Assembly: GCF_901709675.1 (NCBI RefSeq)
Contig: NC_051088.1
Span: forward strand, 18,179,193 to 18,243,192
Origin: Syngnathus acus
Taxonomy: Eukaryota > Chordata > Actinopteri > Syngnathiformes > Syngnathidae
Direction: 5' to 3'
DNA: 64,000 nt
Part shown: piece by piece, positions 47,001 to 57,862 of the stretch
Layout: each line of letters starts with the position of its first letter
Position numbering within the stretch: position 1 is the first letter of the stretch
Notes under the pieces: generated by a model
The model's input: the letters and a program-made list of their open reading frames with translations, nothing else
The model's database searches: none
What the model was told of the DNA's origin: nothing
Made by a program: the position numbers and the translations under genes

Positions 47001-50000
47001 ATCCCTTTGTGCACAGCGCATGAAAGGTGAGTGATAAGCTAATATGCATGGCAGACCAAAGATTGGTAGTATAAATGTAATAAAACACCTCAGAACATCA
47101 ACATTTTCTTGGTCTGGCTATGAATGTTTGTCACATCTTTGCCTAAATTCAAAGTTAAGTGGTCTTAAACTACCATACATCAATCTGGCAGGTGCCAGGG
47201 ATTTCTGCAAGGCTGGTAACATGAGCAGAGGTGTGGTTGTTAAATATAGAGCCTGTCTTCTCCCCAACAACAGCAAAGGCGCTCAGTACTGCCGGACGGC
47301 TGTGGTGGGGGCTTACAAAACACGGCAGTACTGTAGCATCACTTAGGACAGTATCTCCCCGGGGAGAGTTGGCGTGCGCATCGTGTTCTCTGCCAAGAGC
47401 AACAGAAACGTATGAAAATATAGGGCCCGAGCAGTATGGATTTAGTGAGGATTTTGCGGTTGGGCACAAAACTTTCAGATAACCGATTGCATAATCAGAC
47501 GATACATTTAAAAATGTTAACGATTTTTTTTTAATCCTTTGAGCAACATAAATGTGAAAAACAAGCCCAATGTTTGACGATTTTACAATTCTTTGCCCTT
47601 CAGTATTCGTAGCTGCACAACAGAGAGGAGATAGGGCTGCAACTAACAATTATTTGATTGATAGATTAATCAATGAATCAAAATCATGAATTGTTTACTT
47701 GGTATTAATTCGTCATTATAATAACAACTGAACAACAACTAAGCAATATCACATAAGGATTTATAGTCATTGTTCTCCAACGTAAAATCAGATATTTGCA
47801 AATTATTTCAACTAAACACAAAAGATAATTCAGCCTGCTTTCAATCACTCAATTCTTAAAATATGAGGTAACTCATTTGATAATCAATTTGTTATCACTT
47901 CCATGGTTTATTTTGACAGCTCTGACACAGAATCAGCCACAGTGCAACCTTGCAGTGAGTGTGCGTCTATCTCATGAGAGGATGAGCAAGCTTACATTTT
48001 TGACCGGGTTACGTCTTTATTTAGCATCCAAACAGGCCGTCAACAACTTTGTGTGCACTGGGTGTCTGCGAGTAAATTTAGAGCTGAGGGTGTTTATACA
48101 GGGATACAGCATTTATGGCCGGTATCACACATGATGAAATGACAACATGAAAGTCACTACCCCCGCCCCATATTTGCTGCTAGTAAACCTCCTGTGGTTT
48201 ACTGTGCTGTGGCGAAGCTGTCAATGCTATGACACAAAATATTTTTATGAGGCAACCCCCTCTTAATTAAGTAGTGTGCTGGTGTGTGTGTTTTCCTCCA
48301 TAAAATTGACATCAGCGATTGTTCCATCATTAAGAATTTGGTCTGATCAGTGCTTGTCGACCAACCATCCGACAATCCTACACAATTTTTCCTTGCCGGC
48401 TTCAATTCAGACGAGTCTTTTAGAAACAACACAAAGTCCTGATCTACATTTTGAAGGGTGGGAAAGTGCAGTGTTACATTCCAGAGTCAAGATGTCAACA
48501 TGTTCCCTGTGACAAACACAAGAAGCGGAAAAAAAAAAAAAATGGGCATATAATCAAACGGCTGTCCTCAATTGGCCATATTTAGTAGAGAAAACAAGGC
48601 CATGCACAGAAACAGGACGCGACTAATCTTGTTATCTCTTTATCTCACGTCCAGACCGGGTTGTTTCTGCCTCTGTCATGAGTGAATGTGTGTAGGTGTG
48701 CGCATGTGCGTTAGCCTCCTCTCCTTTGAGTCTCACTTGCCATTTTTTGGTTTGTTTGACGTGTCACCAACAGGGACCCTTTTAAAAGTTTCAGAAACTT
48801 TTAAAAGAGACACAAACTCAAGTCTCATCGGCGGCCGCGCGTTCGGTCTTGTGCACTTCCAGCTTTGCTCAATTTACGGCGTACGTGCTTGTGTTCTTGT
48901 TTGTGGAGCCCGTAGTGAAGTTTTTGTGTGTTTGCACAGAGACCTGTAGTGAATCTGGGCCAGGGCTTAGGGCTTGGCTGAGAGAATGCCTCAAACCAGT
49001 TTACTCTGGTTGCGGAGTGGAGAAGTCTGTGGGCGGGTCATGGATCGCTTAAAGCTGCACAACATGTGCAGATTCTGGCCAGTCACTGTGCTTCTGTGTG
49101 ACGGACGTTTAAGTTCAAATGTGGACATTTAAGATGCATACGTGTAGTGTAGCATGTGAACCACATGGTGGCTATTTTGAGAACCCGTTTCTACAACTCT
49201 CTTGACAAACTCACTTGTGTGCATATGCGTGCGTGCGTTCGTGTGTGTGTTTGTTTTGAGGAATTCTAGGCCCAGCCTTAAATATATCTTCGCCCATGTT
49301 TTGCTTTCAAAGATAACAGGAAGTGAGTTGAAAAGTTTTACTGTGAGCAGACTTAGCACACATTTAATTTTGGGAGTGTAAAGTTTGTGCTCGTTGAAGT
49401 GGGCAGTGTAAATATGGCTCAAGCTCTCATGCTTGTAACTGAGCTGGAAGACAGTAGTGGGGGTGACTTGTTTGTTTGCGTCTCTTTCTCTCCTAATATC
49501 ATATCTGTCTGTCCTCGGGCTGTTGTTTGTTTGGAGCGCTGTGTTGGTCTCTGGTGACGGTCAGAGCTTCCTTAATCGAATAAGCAGGCATATCAAGAAA
49601 GTTGGTACAGCACCTAAACCTTGTTGGCCTGTGTGTGTGTCTGCAGGAAGCCCTCAGGTCATGCTGATAAGGAGGTGATGGCCGCCGCCGTCCTGACATC
49701 GCTGTCCACATCCCCGCTGGTGCTCTGCCCGTCCTCCACGCCGACAGGTACACCCTCCTCAGCTTTGGGAACACACGCAGCCGAGTCTCCACGCAAACCA
49801 AATACTGTGTCACGTGCCCAAGCCAACTGTTCAGTCGCGACCTTATCACCGCAGCTCCATTTTGCTGTGCTTGCCATTGCCATGGCAACCTCACCAGACG
49901 GTCAAAGTCCTGGCAACTTTCTCAACCCCCCTCCCCTTTTTGCACAACTTACCGAGGCTCTTTGCTCCGGATGAGCCAACATGGAGGTGAACTGACTAAT

Positions 50001-53000
50001 TGATTTGAATGTTTTATTTCATACATTCTGTTTGAAATTGGCATTTGCCCTTGTCAGAGTACACTTGGGTGTTGTTAAACTTGGTAAACAAAAGTCACAA
50101 GTGCGGCATTGTGTGCATGGGGTTGCAGGGAAGGGCAAACTGGCACGGCTACTGCATACTTTTAGTCGTTGGGACACATAAGACAATATGCAACTTTACT
50201 CTATAAAACGCACATGCATAAATCTCACTTTGATCCTCAAGTTGCACGTGGCAATAAAAAAACGGATTCATAATATTTCAACTGTTAAGAAATGTCATAC
50301 TGAGCATATGATAGAACCAGGATAATCAATAAATTATTAGCACCAAAACTATGAGGAAAATTAATCATAGATGTTGTATAGCTAATTAGGCCATGAACAT
50401 ATTGGGCTGACCTGGCTTGAAATCAAATTGTGGCAAGTGTGTGGCCCTTGACACCCTCATAGTAGCGTATTATGAAATGCTCAAACCAGTGTGTATCCTG
50501 TCAGCTGCAGTTCCAGAACCAGCGATTCGGGCTTGGAAGGAGGCGCTGTCAGCCAGCTACAGCAGCTCCACCAGCGGCAACTGGAGCTGGGATGCCAGCG
50601 ACCAATCGGTGCCCTCCACGCCATCACCGCCTCTGTCCAACGACGCCAACAAGAACTTCCTGCTCCCGTCGCAAGGGGATGATGTCAGCGAGGACGTCGC
50701 CGAAAGCACGCACTTCATGTTTGAGGACCCCATACCTCGCAAACGAAAGGTGGGCCGGCCGGCTGTATGTGGAGTTTATGTCCTATGGGAATTGTGTTTG
50801 GGCTTTGAATTCTGACAGCCAAGATAATGAACGACACAAAAAAAAAAAAGAAGAGCCAACGAAATAAGTCACCATCATGCGCTTTCAAACCCGTGACTGC
50901 ACATGGCCGATGGATTCTGCGCTTTCACTTCTCCTTTGCTTAGTTTTTTAGACTTTAACCGCAGAGAGAAAGGACACACGTGTGAAGTGCGTGCACAAGC
51001 AACGGAGGGGATGCATATAGATGAGGATCGTCAGTGTAGAAGGAGACGAGGGCTGAGGCACAAAGTAACAGCATGTGGTGAAATGAAACTCAATATTTCC
51101 TCTGGCAACGCAGTGTTGGAGGAGTGTACACAGACTGCGCAATATGTGGGAGTCGGCCACATTGGAGCACGACAGCAGTAAAGAGTGATGCACAAACCGC
51201 TGGATAAATGTTTCAAGGGAAATGCGTGTAGGCTGTGGAGAATGCAGAGGACGAGTATTTCCATATCGGCCGTGGAAGTGTAACTATTTTATTCCTTTCT
51301 TGGCAGAAAGTTAAGAAGACTGTTAAACATGGCTGTCACCGGCCTTAGCATAACCATGTTAATGTAAGAAAACCCCTGCGGGAATTAGGTGATTTGTGTT
51401 TTTTGGACTTCGGGGCTTTGCTGCCAAGTATTTATAGCTATGATTTAAATGTGCCATTAGAAGCTCTCAAGCACCGGCGAGTAACTCATTGGAGTCCGTG
51501 TAAGGGTTAACTCTCGACACACTAACTGGCCTTGCCCCCTCCTCACCCGCCCTTCTCCAGAGGCTGTTGAAAGGTTTCCCAGAGTACACACCCACTTTCT
51601 CTCATTAGCGCCAGAGCAGGTCCGTGCCTGCTCATGGATGGGACAGGTGCCAGCCCCTCGTACTGTACGCAAAAGAGGAAATGAAGAGATAAAAAAATAC
51701 AACCGTTCCCCCTCTTCCTATGTCCGCACTGCGAGCCTCGCAATTTCATGGAGACTTGTGTCAAAATGGGACTAATGCACTTTTGATGGACTAAAGGTTT
51801 TGAGACACACCTCTTACACACTTAAGGCAGCAATTGAGAGTTGCTTGGACAATCGATTCATTTCTCCATTATTTTCTCAATTTATTAATGACTCCGATTT
51901 TTAAAAAAATCCATCCCTTTAGTAGAAAACAGGACATTATTTTGAGTTGACGGTGCAGAAAATGCACAAAGAAATTGATTATGAAATGGCCACAACTCAT
52001 GAGTTACACAACTTGTAGACTGATTGAGTTTGCTCGATCGCAGCCGGCCAACTCGATGCCCACGTCACTCACCATGCCAAGCCCCGCCTTTTAAAGCCAT
52101 ACAAACTCAAAGTCACAGACAGATGCTACAGTCAAATGTGAGGATGACGACCACAAGTGGACAGAATTAATAACTCCACCTCTCATGCAAACGCTATAAT
52201 TCAGAATTATATTTTATCAAATTACTGTACTCGATAGATAAAATGCCCTCTTGTAAAAATATGAGATATCAATACAAATACATTTGTCCAAATAACAAAT
52301 TACGCTTTTCAAACAAAGTGACTGAATGTGTAGTCAGAGTATTAAAGAGGATAACACTCTATGTGTCTGATCTTTTCATGCATAAGGTCTGTTGGAGCAA
52401 CTGGCTGTTCAAACAGCCGTCTAATAGGCGAGACCCCCTGTTGGGCAGCGTTCAATACCCCTCAAAGTGCTTTCTGCTGAGGCTGCCAGTTAAAGGGTCC
52501 CCAGAGGAATCTGGCAGCGAGCGTCATGGATCATATCCTCTCATTGAAATCTCACCAGTGGCCTCCTAAGGAGGCAACACAAAGATTGCTGATGACGCAA
52601 ATGAACAGCATGAAAAGGAGGCGTCTCATACTTCTGACTTGCATGTCTCTTTCAGAACTCCATGAAGGTGATGTTTAAGTGCCTGTGGAAGAACTGTGAA
52701 AAGGTCCTCAGCACTTCCTCAGGAATACAGCGGCACATCCGCACCGTCCACCTGGGGTGAGTTGGTCCTACATGGTTTACATGCATGACTTTGCCAGAGG
52801 TAAATTTGTCCTTTGTCATCATCACGCCATCCTTATGCAAAATATAGTCATCTGTCTCCTTATTTAAAAATAATAATGAATCATTATTTACTTTAAATAA
52901 ACCTTGAACGGTGATACATTACTTCAGCAAAGCTCATCATGTCGTGACTACTGTTTTCGGTGACGGCCATCTGACGGGAGTGAACAAAATTGTGGCTACG

Positions 53001-56000
53001 GCTAATGCTAGTTTCGAGCAACCCAAGGAGAGGATGAAACGTCATGTATGACCAATAATGTCATGTATGACCAATAACCACACAACTGCGGACCATCCAA
53101 TCTCATCAGGAGAATGGAAGCATTTCAGTGACACGGTTAAGTGCCCAAGTCACCTTGATTATGTTAATGCACCCGCCCACAAAGAAACCCACTCAAAATA
53201 CTAAATGGAAGAAAATACAAGCACAGTCTCTCTGATAGGTGAGATTAGGTGAAAATAAGATTGACTCAACATATTTCCTGTTTCGGTTTAACGCTCTCTT
53301 TGAACTTCTTATATTTGTGATGTTTTGCGTTATTGCGTCTTTTGTGCAAGGAAAGCGTAAGTTAGTACTTGGTGGCAAGTACAGTGAGCAGATGCCTCTC
53401 GTAAGCATTCTAGCCCACTCCTCTTTGCAGAAACTCTCAAGATTCTTCAGGTTTCTTGGCTGCCACTCGGAAACTCAATGCTTTAAGTTCTTCCACGGCT
53501 TTTCTATTGGTTTGAGTTTTGGAGGCAGACCCAGCTCCACTCCACGACCTTAATATGCTCCCTCTTGAGACACTTTTGTCCTTTATTATCCTGGAAGTAT
53601 GCTTTGGGGCATTGCCATGTTTGAAAATCCATTTACACTTGTATGTGTCAGTATTCTTGCTGGGGAAAATGAGATTTTCATTCATGTGTTCATTGGCCCT
53701 TCAGTTCAGTGAAGCTGCTTTTGCATTATTTGCATAATGACAGGTCAAACCATAACTGAAGGGAATTGGGAAATGTAGAATTCTTTGGGTCAGATTTGTG
53801 ATAGTTTTTTTTGTCCTCCAAAAAAGGCATGTCGAGTTTCTGCCAAAAAGCTCAACTTTGATTTGACCAAAGCGCTTTCTCATTCATTACGATCCTCACG
53901 AACAAACTTAAGGAAGGCCGAAGTGTTTTCTCCCCCACTGTGCACGATGTACATGTAAAGTGCTAAATACCACTCCTACCAATAATATTAAGAAGAGCCG
54001 GGATTTATTTCTTATTTCGTGCAGTAGAGAAGCTGCTGTACTGCTCACTGCCCTTTCTTTTCTTTTTTTTTTGCACATTGCCTTCTCCTGCCACCTGCCG
54101 GCCAAAATGATCATAACACTGATCGCAACTTCGGCAATTGAGTTTTATCACAAATTGTCAATACGGTCACCTTGCATAGGCTTCAACTCACCTGCAACAG
54201 TAATTAAGACAAGGACTATGGGAAATGAATGGATAATTTCAACTGAAATGTATACATTTGAAAATTAAAAGCTATGCAGAGTTATTTGAATGTTTGCAAT
54301 GAGTTGTCATGGCTTCCTTTCAGGCGTAACAGCGACTCGGACTACAGTGACGGGGAGGAGGACTTCTACTACTCAGAGATCGAGGTCAACATGGACAGCC
54401 TGACGGAGGGCATGTCCAGCCTCACGCCCACCTCGCCCACCACGGCCGGCCCCCCGCCCATTTTCCCGTCGCCGCTTGCCGACGTCCCGCACTCGGAGCA
54501 CATCAACTTGAACGGGGTGCACAGCCACGCTCCGACACTGCTCAGCCAATCGGCTCCCTCGACCCTCTGCCACATCCGCACTGACCACGCCTACCAGGTA
54601 GGTTATGTCGCAGGACACGCTCACACCTACAAAAACAGTATTCTCACATTTGGCAAATGCTTTGCGCTCAGCCGAGGCGGTTTTGGAGACCAGCGTGGGA
54701 AACACAGGTCATCCGCAGCTCAACAGTGTGGGAGGCTCTACCAGAGTAATAAAGTGGAGAAAGTTTCATCTAAATATCAACCAAAGTTCACACAAAGAAC
54801 GAAGTCAAAGTTCTTTTCGATTTTACTTTATTATACTAATTATATTCCCTCAAGTGGGTGGCCAACTCACACTTGGCTGTATATTTTCTTGATGCACACC
54901 GCACACGCAAGCACGTTACGAGAGATTGGTGCTGCACCACTTGAGCTTGTGGTGAGGGGGCGACGCCTTGCTCGAGAGCACCTTGAAAGTAGCGGACAAG
55001 CAGACTCGTAAAATAACTGTTAACGTTCACATTTTGCATAATACCCACATGCCTTTACCAGATTGATTGCTCTCGCCTTGAGAGAGACAAAGAATTCAAA
55101 ATTCTTCCAGCATTATTATGACCTATAACCTGGATGGATCAATTGCGGGGATGGGATGGGGGTCAACATTCTAAAGAGAGATGTAAAAATGAGCCACTAA
55201 AATAAGGTGCACGCCCTTATAAAACATAAATAACGTTATTAAAGTGATCAAATTTCCCCTCCAAATCGAGATGAATTTTGAAACAATTTAAATGGTCAAA
55301 GCATCCTACTTTCCTTTAAATATCTGCACCAGAAATCATGTTGATTTATTTGTGTGCAAAAGTTGAACGAAAGTTTTTCGAAATAGAGTCTTTGCTTTCT
55401 AAATTATGTTGACTAGTGCAATTGGCTTCCAGAAACAAACATTATTTGTTTGCACTTAGTTTTTGTGAAAAACATGAGTAATCTGATGGCACATTTCAAA
55501 TGTACACATTGGAGATTTCTTCGTGATAAAATCTTCTTTTTCTGCTGTATAATTGCTGTTCTTCAAGGTCCTTCTTCCTTCACGGACACGAATACATTAG
55601 TATTGTGAAAATGTAATAAACATTATGTTAATTCGGCAAGTGCACCCAGAAAGTGCTTGACTGTTTTCACATTTTTTCAAAAAGGGATCAAAGTCTCATA
55701 ATGTTGTATTTTGTGAACTTGTCTGATGCATGGCTGGAGCTCTTCTGAGTCAAGTTGTACTTTTGTCTAGGGGCCCGCAGTGACCCACGTGCGTACAGTG
55801 AGTATCGGGGAAAAGCGGCAGCCGGCATCCGGCACAAATGGCACCGTTAACAAGAACCACGCTTTAATCATGCCCATGCCGAAATCAGCGCAGGGAAACA
55901 GGTACATAACAATCTGCTCCAATCTGTTTTTTTTTTATTGCAGTGTAGTCATTGTGTAAAATAATAATAATAAATAATTCATGCTCATTTTGAAATTGTA

Positions 56001-56558
56001 TAATTTATAACTAATTAATTTCAAATTACTTAGATAACATTTGTAAGAAGATAAAATTGTTTATTGTATTCATTGTATATTTTATAAAAAACACCTGTTT
56101 ATTTTAATTATGAAGACTAGTAATTTTATTATTTTTAATTAACCAAACACATCTGCAAAATGTTAATTTTTATATTTTATTATTAACAATCAATGAGCAA
56201 ATATAATTACATTAATACGTATAGTTATCATACATTACGAGAAACATAGTTCTGCAAAGAGTATTATTATACTTTAAAAGCTCAATGGGTCAGTTTAAAA
56301 ACTGTCAAATAAAAAGTGTGTCCGTTTTTAAATGACCACTTTTGCAACACTCCATTGCCGGCAACCCACGCCGGTGACCCCCGGTATGCTGAGCGTTTGG
56401 TTGCGTATGCGTGCGCTTAACGCTTTCACATATGCTGTTACTCAAGGAAACCCCGCGGGGAGGCCAAAAAGTGCCGGAAGGTCTACGGCATGGAGAAGAA
56501 AGAGATGTGGTGCACGGCCTGTCGCTGGAAGAAGGCCTGTCAGAGATTCACCGACTAA
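34792..56558 (+). CDS. slc2a4rg: SLC2A4RG-family zinc finger / C-clamp transcription factor (whole coding span, 8 exons)
   Basis: Joined exons: 34792-35031, 36772-37007, 49647-49747, 50511-50749, 52656-52756, 54324-54597, 55771-55901, 56447-56558. They total 1434 nt, 477 residues plus TAA, with phase kept at each junction. The family (SLC2A4RG/GEF/HDBP1, ZNF704, ZNF395/HDBP2) binds GC-rich promoter elements, for example of GLUT4 and HTT, in the nucleus. Visible parts: [10 protein letters not shown] near 150-159; [18 protein letters not shown] in exon 3; a WKEAL and Ser/Trp-rich, SPPL segment in exon 4 ending in the NLS-like PRKRK (268-272); one C2H2 finger with C281, C286, H299, H304; [11 protein letters not shown] and [13 protein letters not shown]; and a C-clamp with C450, C463, C466, C472. 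The HIPVP and [11 protein letters not shown] segments fit human SLC2A4RG better than ZNF704. The ATG context is AAAATGG. Human SLC2A4RG is 387 residues. Confidence 0.88.
35664..36013 (+). mobile_element. full-length tRNA-derived SINE, teleost type
   Basis: The tRNA-like head has the B-box-like GGGTTCAAATCCAGGC near 35705. The body follows in order: CACATATTCCAAAAACATGC, TAGGTGTGAATGCAACTG, TTGGCTGGTATTCAGTCC, then a GGTGGATGAATGAA tail. It has diverged from the consensus I remember but is complete in order. A different DNA element abuts its 3' end. Confidence 0.8.
36016..36189 (-). mobile_element. 174-bp inverted-repeat element (short form, copy 1)
   Basis: Flanked by TA. The ends are inverted copies starting TACCGTAATTTTCGGACTAT and continuing AAGTCGC (27 bp). 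Inside are further subterminal GCGACTTATA repeats. It is the reverse orientation of the copy at 41481 and the same length. Non-autonomous, no coding frame. Confidence 0.9.
36772..37007 (+). CDS. slc2a4rg: slc2a4rg exon 2
   Basis: Acceptor AATTTCCCCAG|ACT, donor AACAG|GTATGA. Residues 81-158 plus part of R159. It ends [12 protein letters not shown], matching the SAHIPVPAQR segment of human SLC2A4RG. Rich in Thr, Pro and Gln; no fold is predicted by eye. Confidence 0.85.
41481..41654 (+). mobile_element. 174-bp inverted-repeat element (short form, copy 2)
   Basis: Identical 27-bp terminal inverted repeats and the same internal order as the copy at 36016, in the opposite orientation. TA lies at both outer edges, consistent with a TA target duplication. 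Includes GTTTGGGTGGGGGGGCGACT and GGGCATTTTATGGCTGGTGC. Confidence 0.9.
43656..43686. repeat. (TTTA)n microsatellite
   Basis: About eight ATTT/TTTA units in the slc2a4rg intron. Confidence 0.9.
44945..45743 (+). mobile_element. 799-bp long form of the same inverted-repeat element
   Basis: The outer 27 bp at each end equal the terminal repeats of the 174-bp copies. The left 95 bp and right 95 bp also match them. Between lies about 610 bp absent from the short copies. The interior has its own duplications: TATAGTTGA[C/T]CACTTCACATG twice near 45080-45130, and GATCGATGGATTTAATGA at 45265 and 45418 (153 bp apart). No transposase-like frame is seen, so it is non-autonomous. Confidence 0.88.
49647..49747 (+). 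CDS. slc2a4rg: slc2a4rg exon 3: conserved [16 protein letters not shown] block
   Basis: Acceptor GTGTCTGCAG|GAAG, donor ACAG|GTACAC. Residues 160-192 plus one base. [20 protein letters not shown] is the family's conserved short helix-like segment. Confidence 0.92.
50511..50749 (+). CDS. slc2a4rg: slc2a4rg exon 4: Ser/Trp-rich region and NLS
   Basis: Residues 193-272. [29 protein letters not shown] and STPSPPLS match the family. It closes with [13 protein letters not shown], a basic nuclear-localisation-like end. Two tandem acceptors six bases apart (TCAG at 50504, CTGCAG at 50510) keep the frame, so Ala-Ala may be optional. Donor AAAG|GTGGGC. Confidence 0.9.
52656..52756 (+). CDS. slc2a4rg: slc2a4rg exon 5: C2H2 zinc finger
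   Basis: Acceptor TCTCTTTCAG|AAC, donor GG|GTGAGT. Residues 273-305 hold one finger of the form C-x4-C-x12-H-x4-H (C281, C286, H299, H304). The preceding [12 protein letters not shown] is nearly identical to human ZNF704. The finger is alone, as in all family members. Confidence 0.95.
53364..53960 (-). pseudogene. degenerate Tc1-type transposase fragment
   Basis: Read on the minus strand, pieces of a Tc1-like DDE transposase appear in order but in shifting frames: VELFGRNS near 53840, then DNAPKHTS-like GNAPKHTSR near 53600, then a stretch whose DNA matches the 'gagtggccaagtctgcctccagaccttaaccc' region of fish Tc1 elements, then the C-terminal end near 53365. Stops and frameshifts make it inactive. 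Terminal inverted repeats were not located. It lies in slc2a4rg intron 5, antisense to the gene. Confidence 0.8.
54324..54597 (+). CDS. slc2a4rg: slc2a4rg exon 6: acidic DGEEDFYY and SLTP region
   Basis: Acceptor CTTCCTTTCAG|GCG, donor CAG|GTAGGT. Residues 306-397. [36 protein letters not shown], a Pro-rich run and [10 protein letters not shown] are all family landmarks. The frame runs on into the intron to 55011 without conserved content. Confidence 0.93.
55771..55901 (+). CDS. slc2a4rg: slc2a4rg exon 7: linker to C-clamp
   Basis: Acceptor TTTTGTCTAG|GGG, donor AACAG|GTACAT. Residues 398-440, [18 protein letters not shown] to SAQGN. Only moderately conserved in the family. The unbroken 131-nt frame and correct phases on both sides support it. 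Confidence 0.82.
56447..56558 (+). CDS. slc2a4rg: slc2a4rg exon 8: C-clamp and stop
   Basis: Acceptor GTTACTCAAG|GAAA. Residues 441-477, [18 protein letters not shown] to ACQRFTD, stop TAA at 56556. Cysteines C450, C463, C466 and C472 have the C-x12-C-x2-C-x5-C spacing of the C-clamp DNA-binding motif also found in TCF E-tails. Confidence 0.95.
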
Positions 56559-57589
56559 GAGCCCACCCCACTTTTAGTCCCCCGCCCCCCGTCGCCGGCA
56601 AGACGAGCTCCGCTATTTGGCGCTGGAGCAGGCTTCTTCTTCTGCTTCTCAGTGCTGCCTCCTGCAGAGCAGCAGGGGGTTTGACTTTGCTCTCTACTCT
56701 TTCCAAAAAAAAAAACAGAGAAAAAGGAACTTTCTGCTGGTTTTAAAAAAAATTTGTTTTCCCTTAAGACTGAGATTTTTCACTCGCTCACTGTTGATAA
56801 AAAAAAAAAGGGGGGGATAAGGGCAGGGTTAAAGAAACTTCCATTTTAATTGGGAACGTTCAGATGCTATTTTTCACTTATTTTCCACTGAATGTGTAAA
56901 ATGACAAATATTTTGGTATACTCAGTCGCTCATACTAGCAGCATGATGGAAGTTATTGTTGACGCATCAGTGGACGGGTTCACGACGCTCCATAGCACAT
57001 CAGTGTTACTGCCGCGCCCTTGTTGAGTTCCAACCAAGTTCTATCACGCAGCCGTAATGGACGCCGACGTTCTGCCTGTCCATTCACTCTTTCAGCTAGA
57101 CATTAACCTTCACATTTTTGCAACGATGCACAAAACCCTCACATCATGTGGTACAAAATAACAAGAATTCCCCCTCTTTCAACTTTTGCAAAAAAAAGCT
57201 CTAGAGATGTACAGAACATAAGAAACATACCCCCCTCCCCCTCCCCCCTCTTTAACCCAGAGAAATATGCACCTTGAAGAAACGACTCGACTTTTACGAG
57301 TATCACTGTAAGCCTGGGGGAGAGGAAAGTGTTTATCTTATAGAGAGTTTATTTTCAGCATGGATGTGCTGAAGCAACTAGCAGTTGCACCATGCAATCA
57401 GCAGGATTACAACTCGTTGAATATTGTCTTTCTTGCTTTCATGTTGTCGTTGTCGGGAAGGCGATTCGGGCAGTCTTTGCTTTTCTTGATTTTTCACGTG
57501 ACAGCTGATGTTTTGAGATTCTGAGAAGAGATTGTTTTTTGTCGCCGTGTATTTTGCCGTTTCAAACCACCCCCGTCTGATTAAGAGGA

Positions 57590-57862
57590 TAGAAAAAGTC
57601 TACACACCCTTGCTCAAATGGCAGGTCAACGAAATGAAGGTAATTTTTCCACTGTTAACGTGCGAACCTTTGGCCATAATTTCCAAAGATTGTTTGCCAC
57701 AATGACATTATATCTCGGTTCATTTTTCACTTTTGTCTCTCTCTAGAAAAAAAAAGACTTATTCTTTCATTTGATTTGCAGGGGTTATAGGTCACGCACA
57801 TGATTTGTCATGGTCTCATTTTTGTTTATCGCATTTGAGCGGGGGTGTGCAGACTTTCTCTA
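57590..57862 (+). mobile_element. short inverted-repeat DNA element (273 bp)
   Basis: Ends TAGAAAAAGTCTACACACCC and, inverted, TAGAGAAAGTCTGCACACCC: 20-bp terminal repeats with two mismatches. Body includes GTTATAGGTCACGC. Related to the elements at 596-922 and 11335-11456. No coding frame. Confidence 0.75.

Larger units (their letters stand above)
37008..49646 (+). other. slc2a4rg intron 2, about 12.6 kb
   Basis: No exon of compatible phase with family motifs is seen. It holds two DNA elements (41481-41654, 44945-45743), a (TTTA)n array near 43656, copies of the 'GGGCTGCAACTA' repeat near 39662 and 47636, and poly-A runs. Enhancers may be present but cannot be read directly. Confidence 0.6.

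Noticed and set aside
54274-55011. 245-codon open frame as a separate gene
   Set aside because: It contains slc2a4rg exon 6 (54324-54597); the rest is intron read-through with no conserved content.
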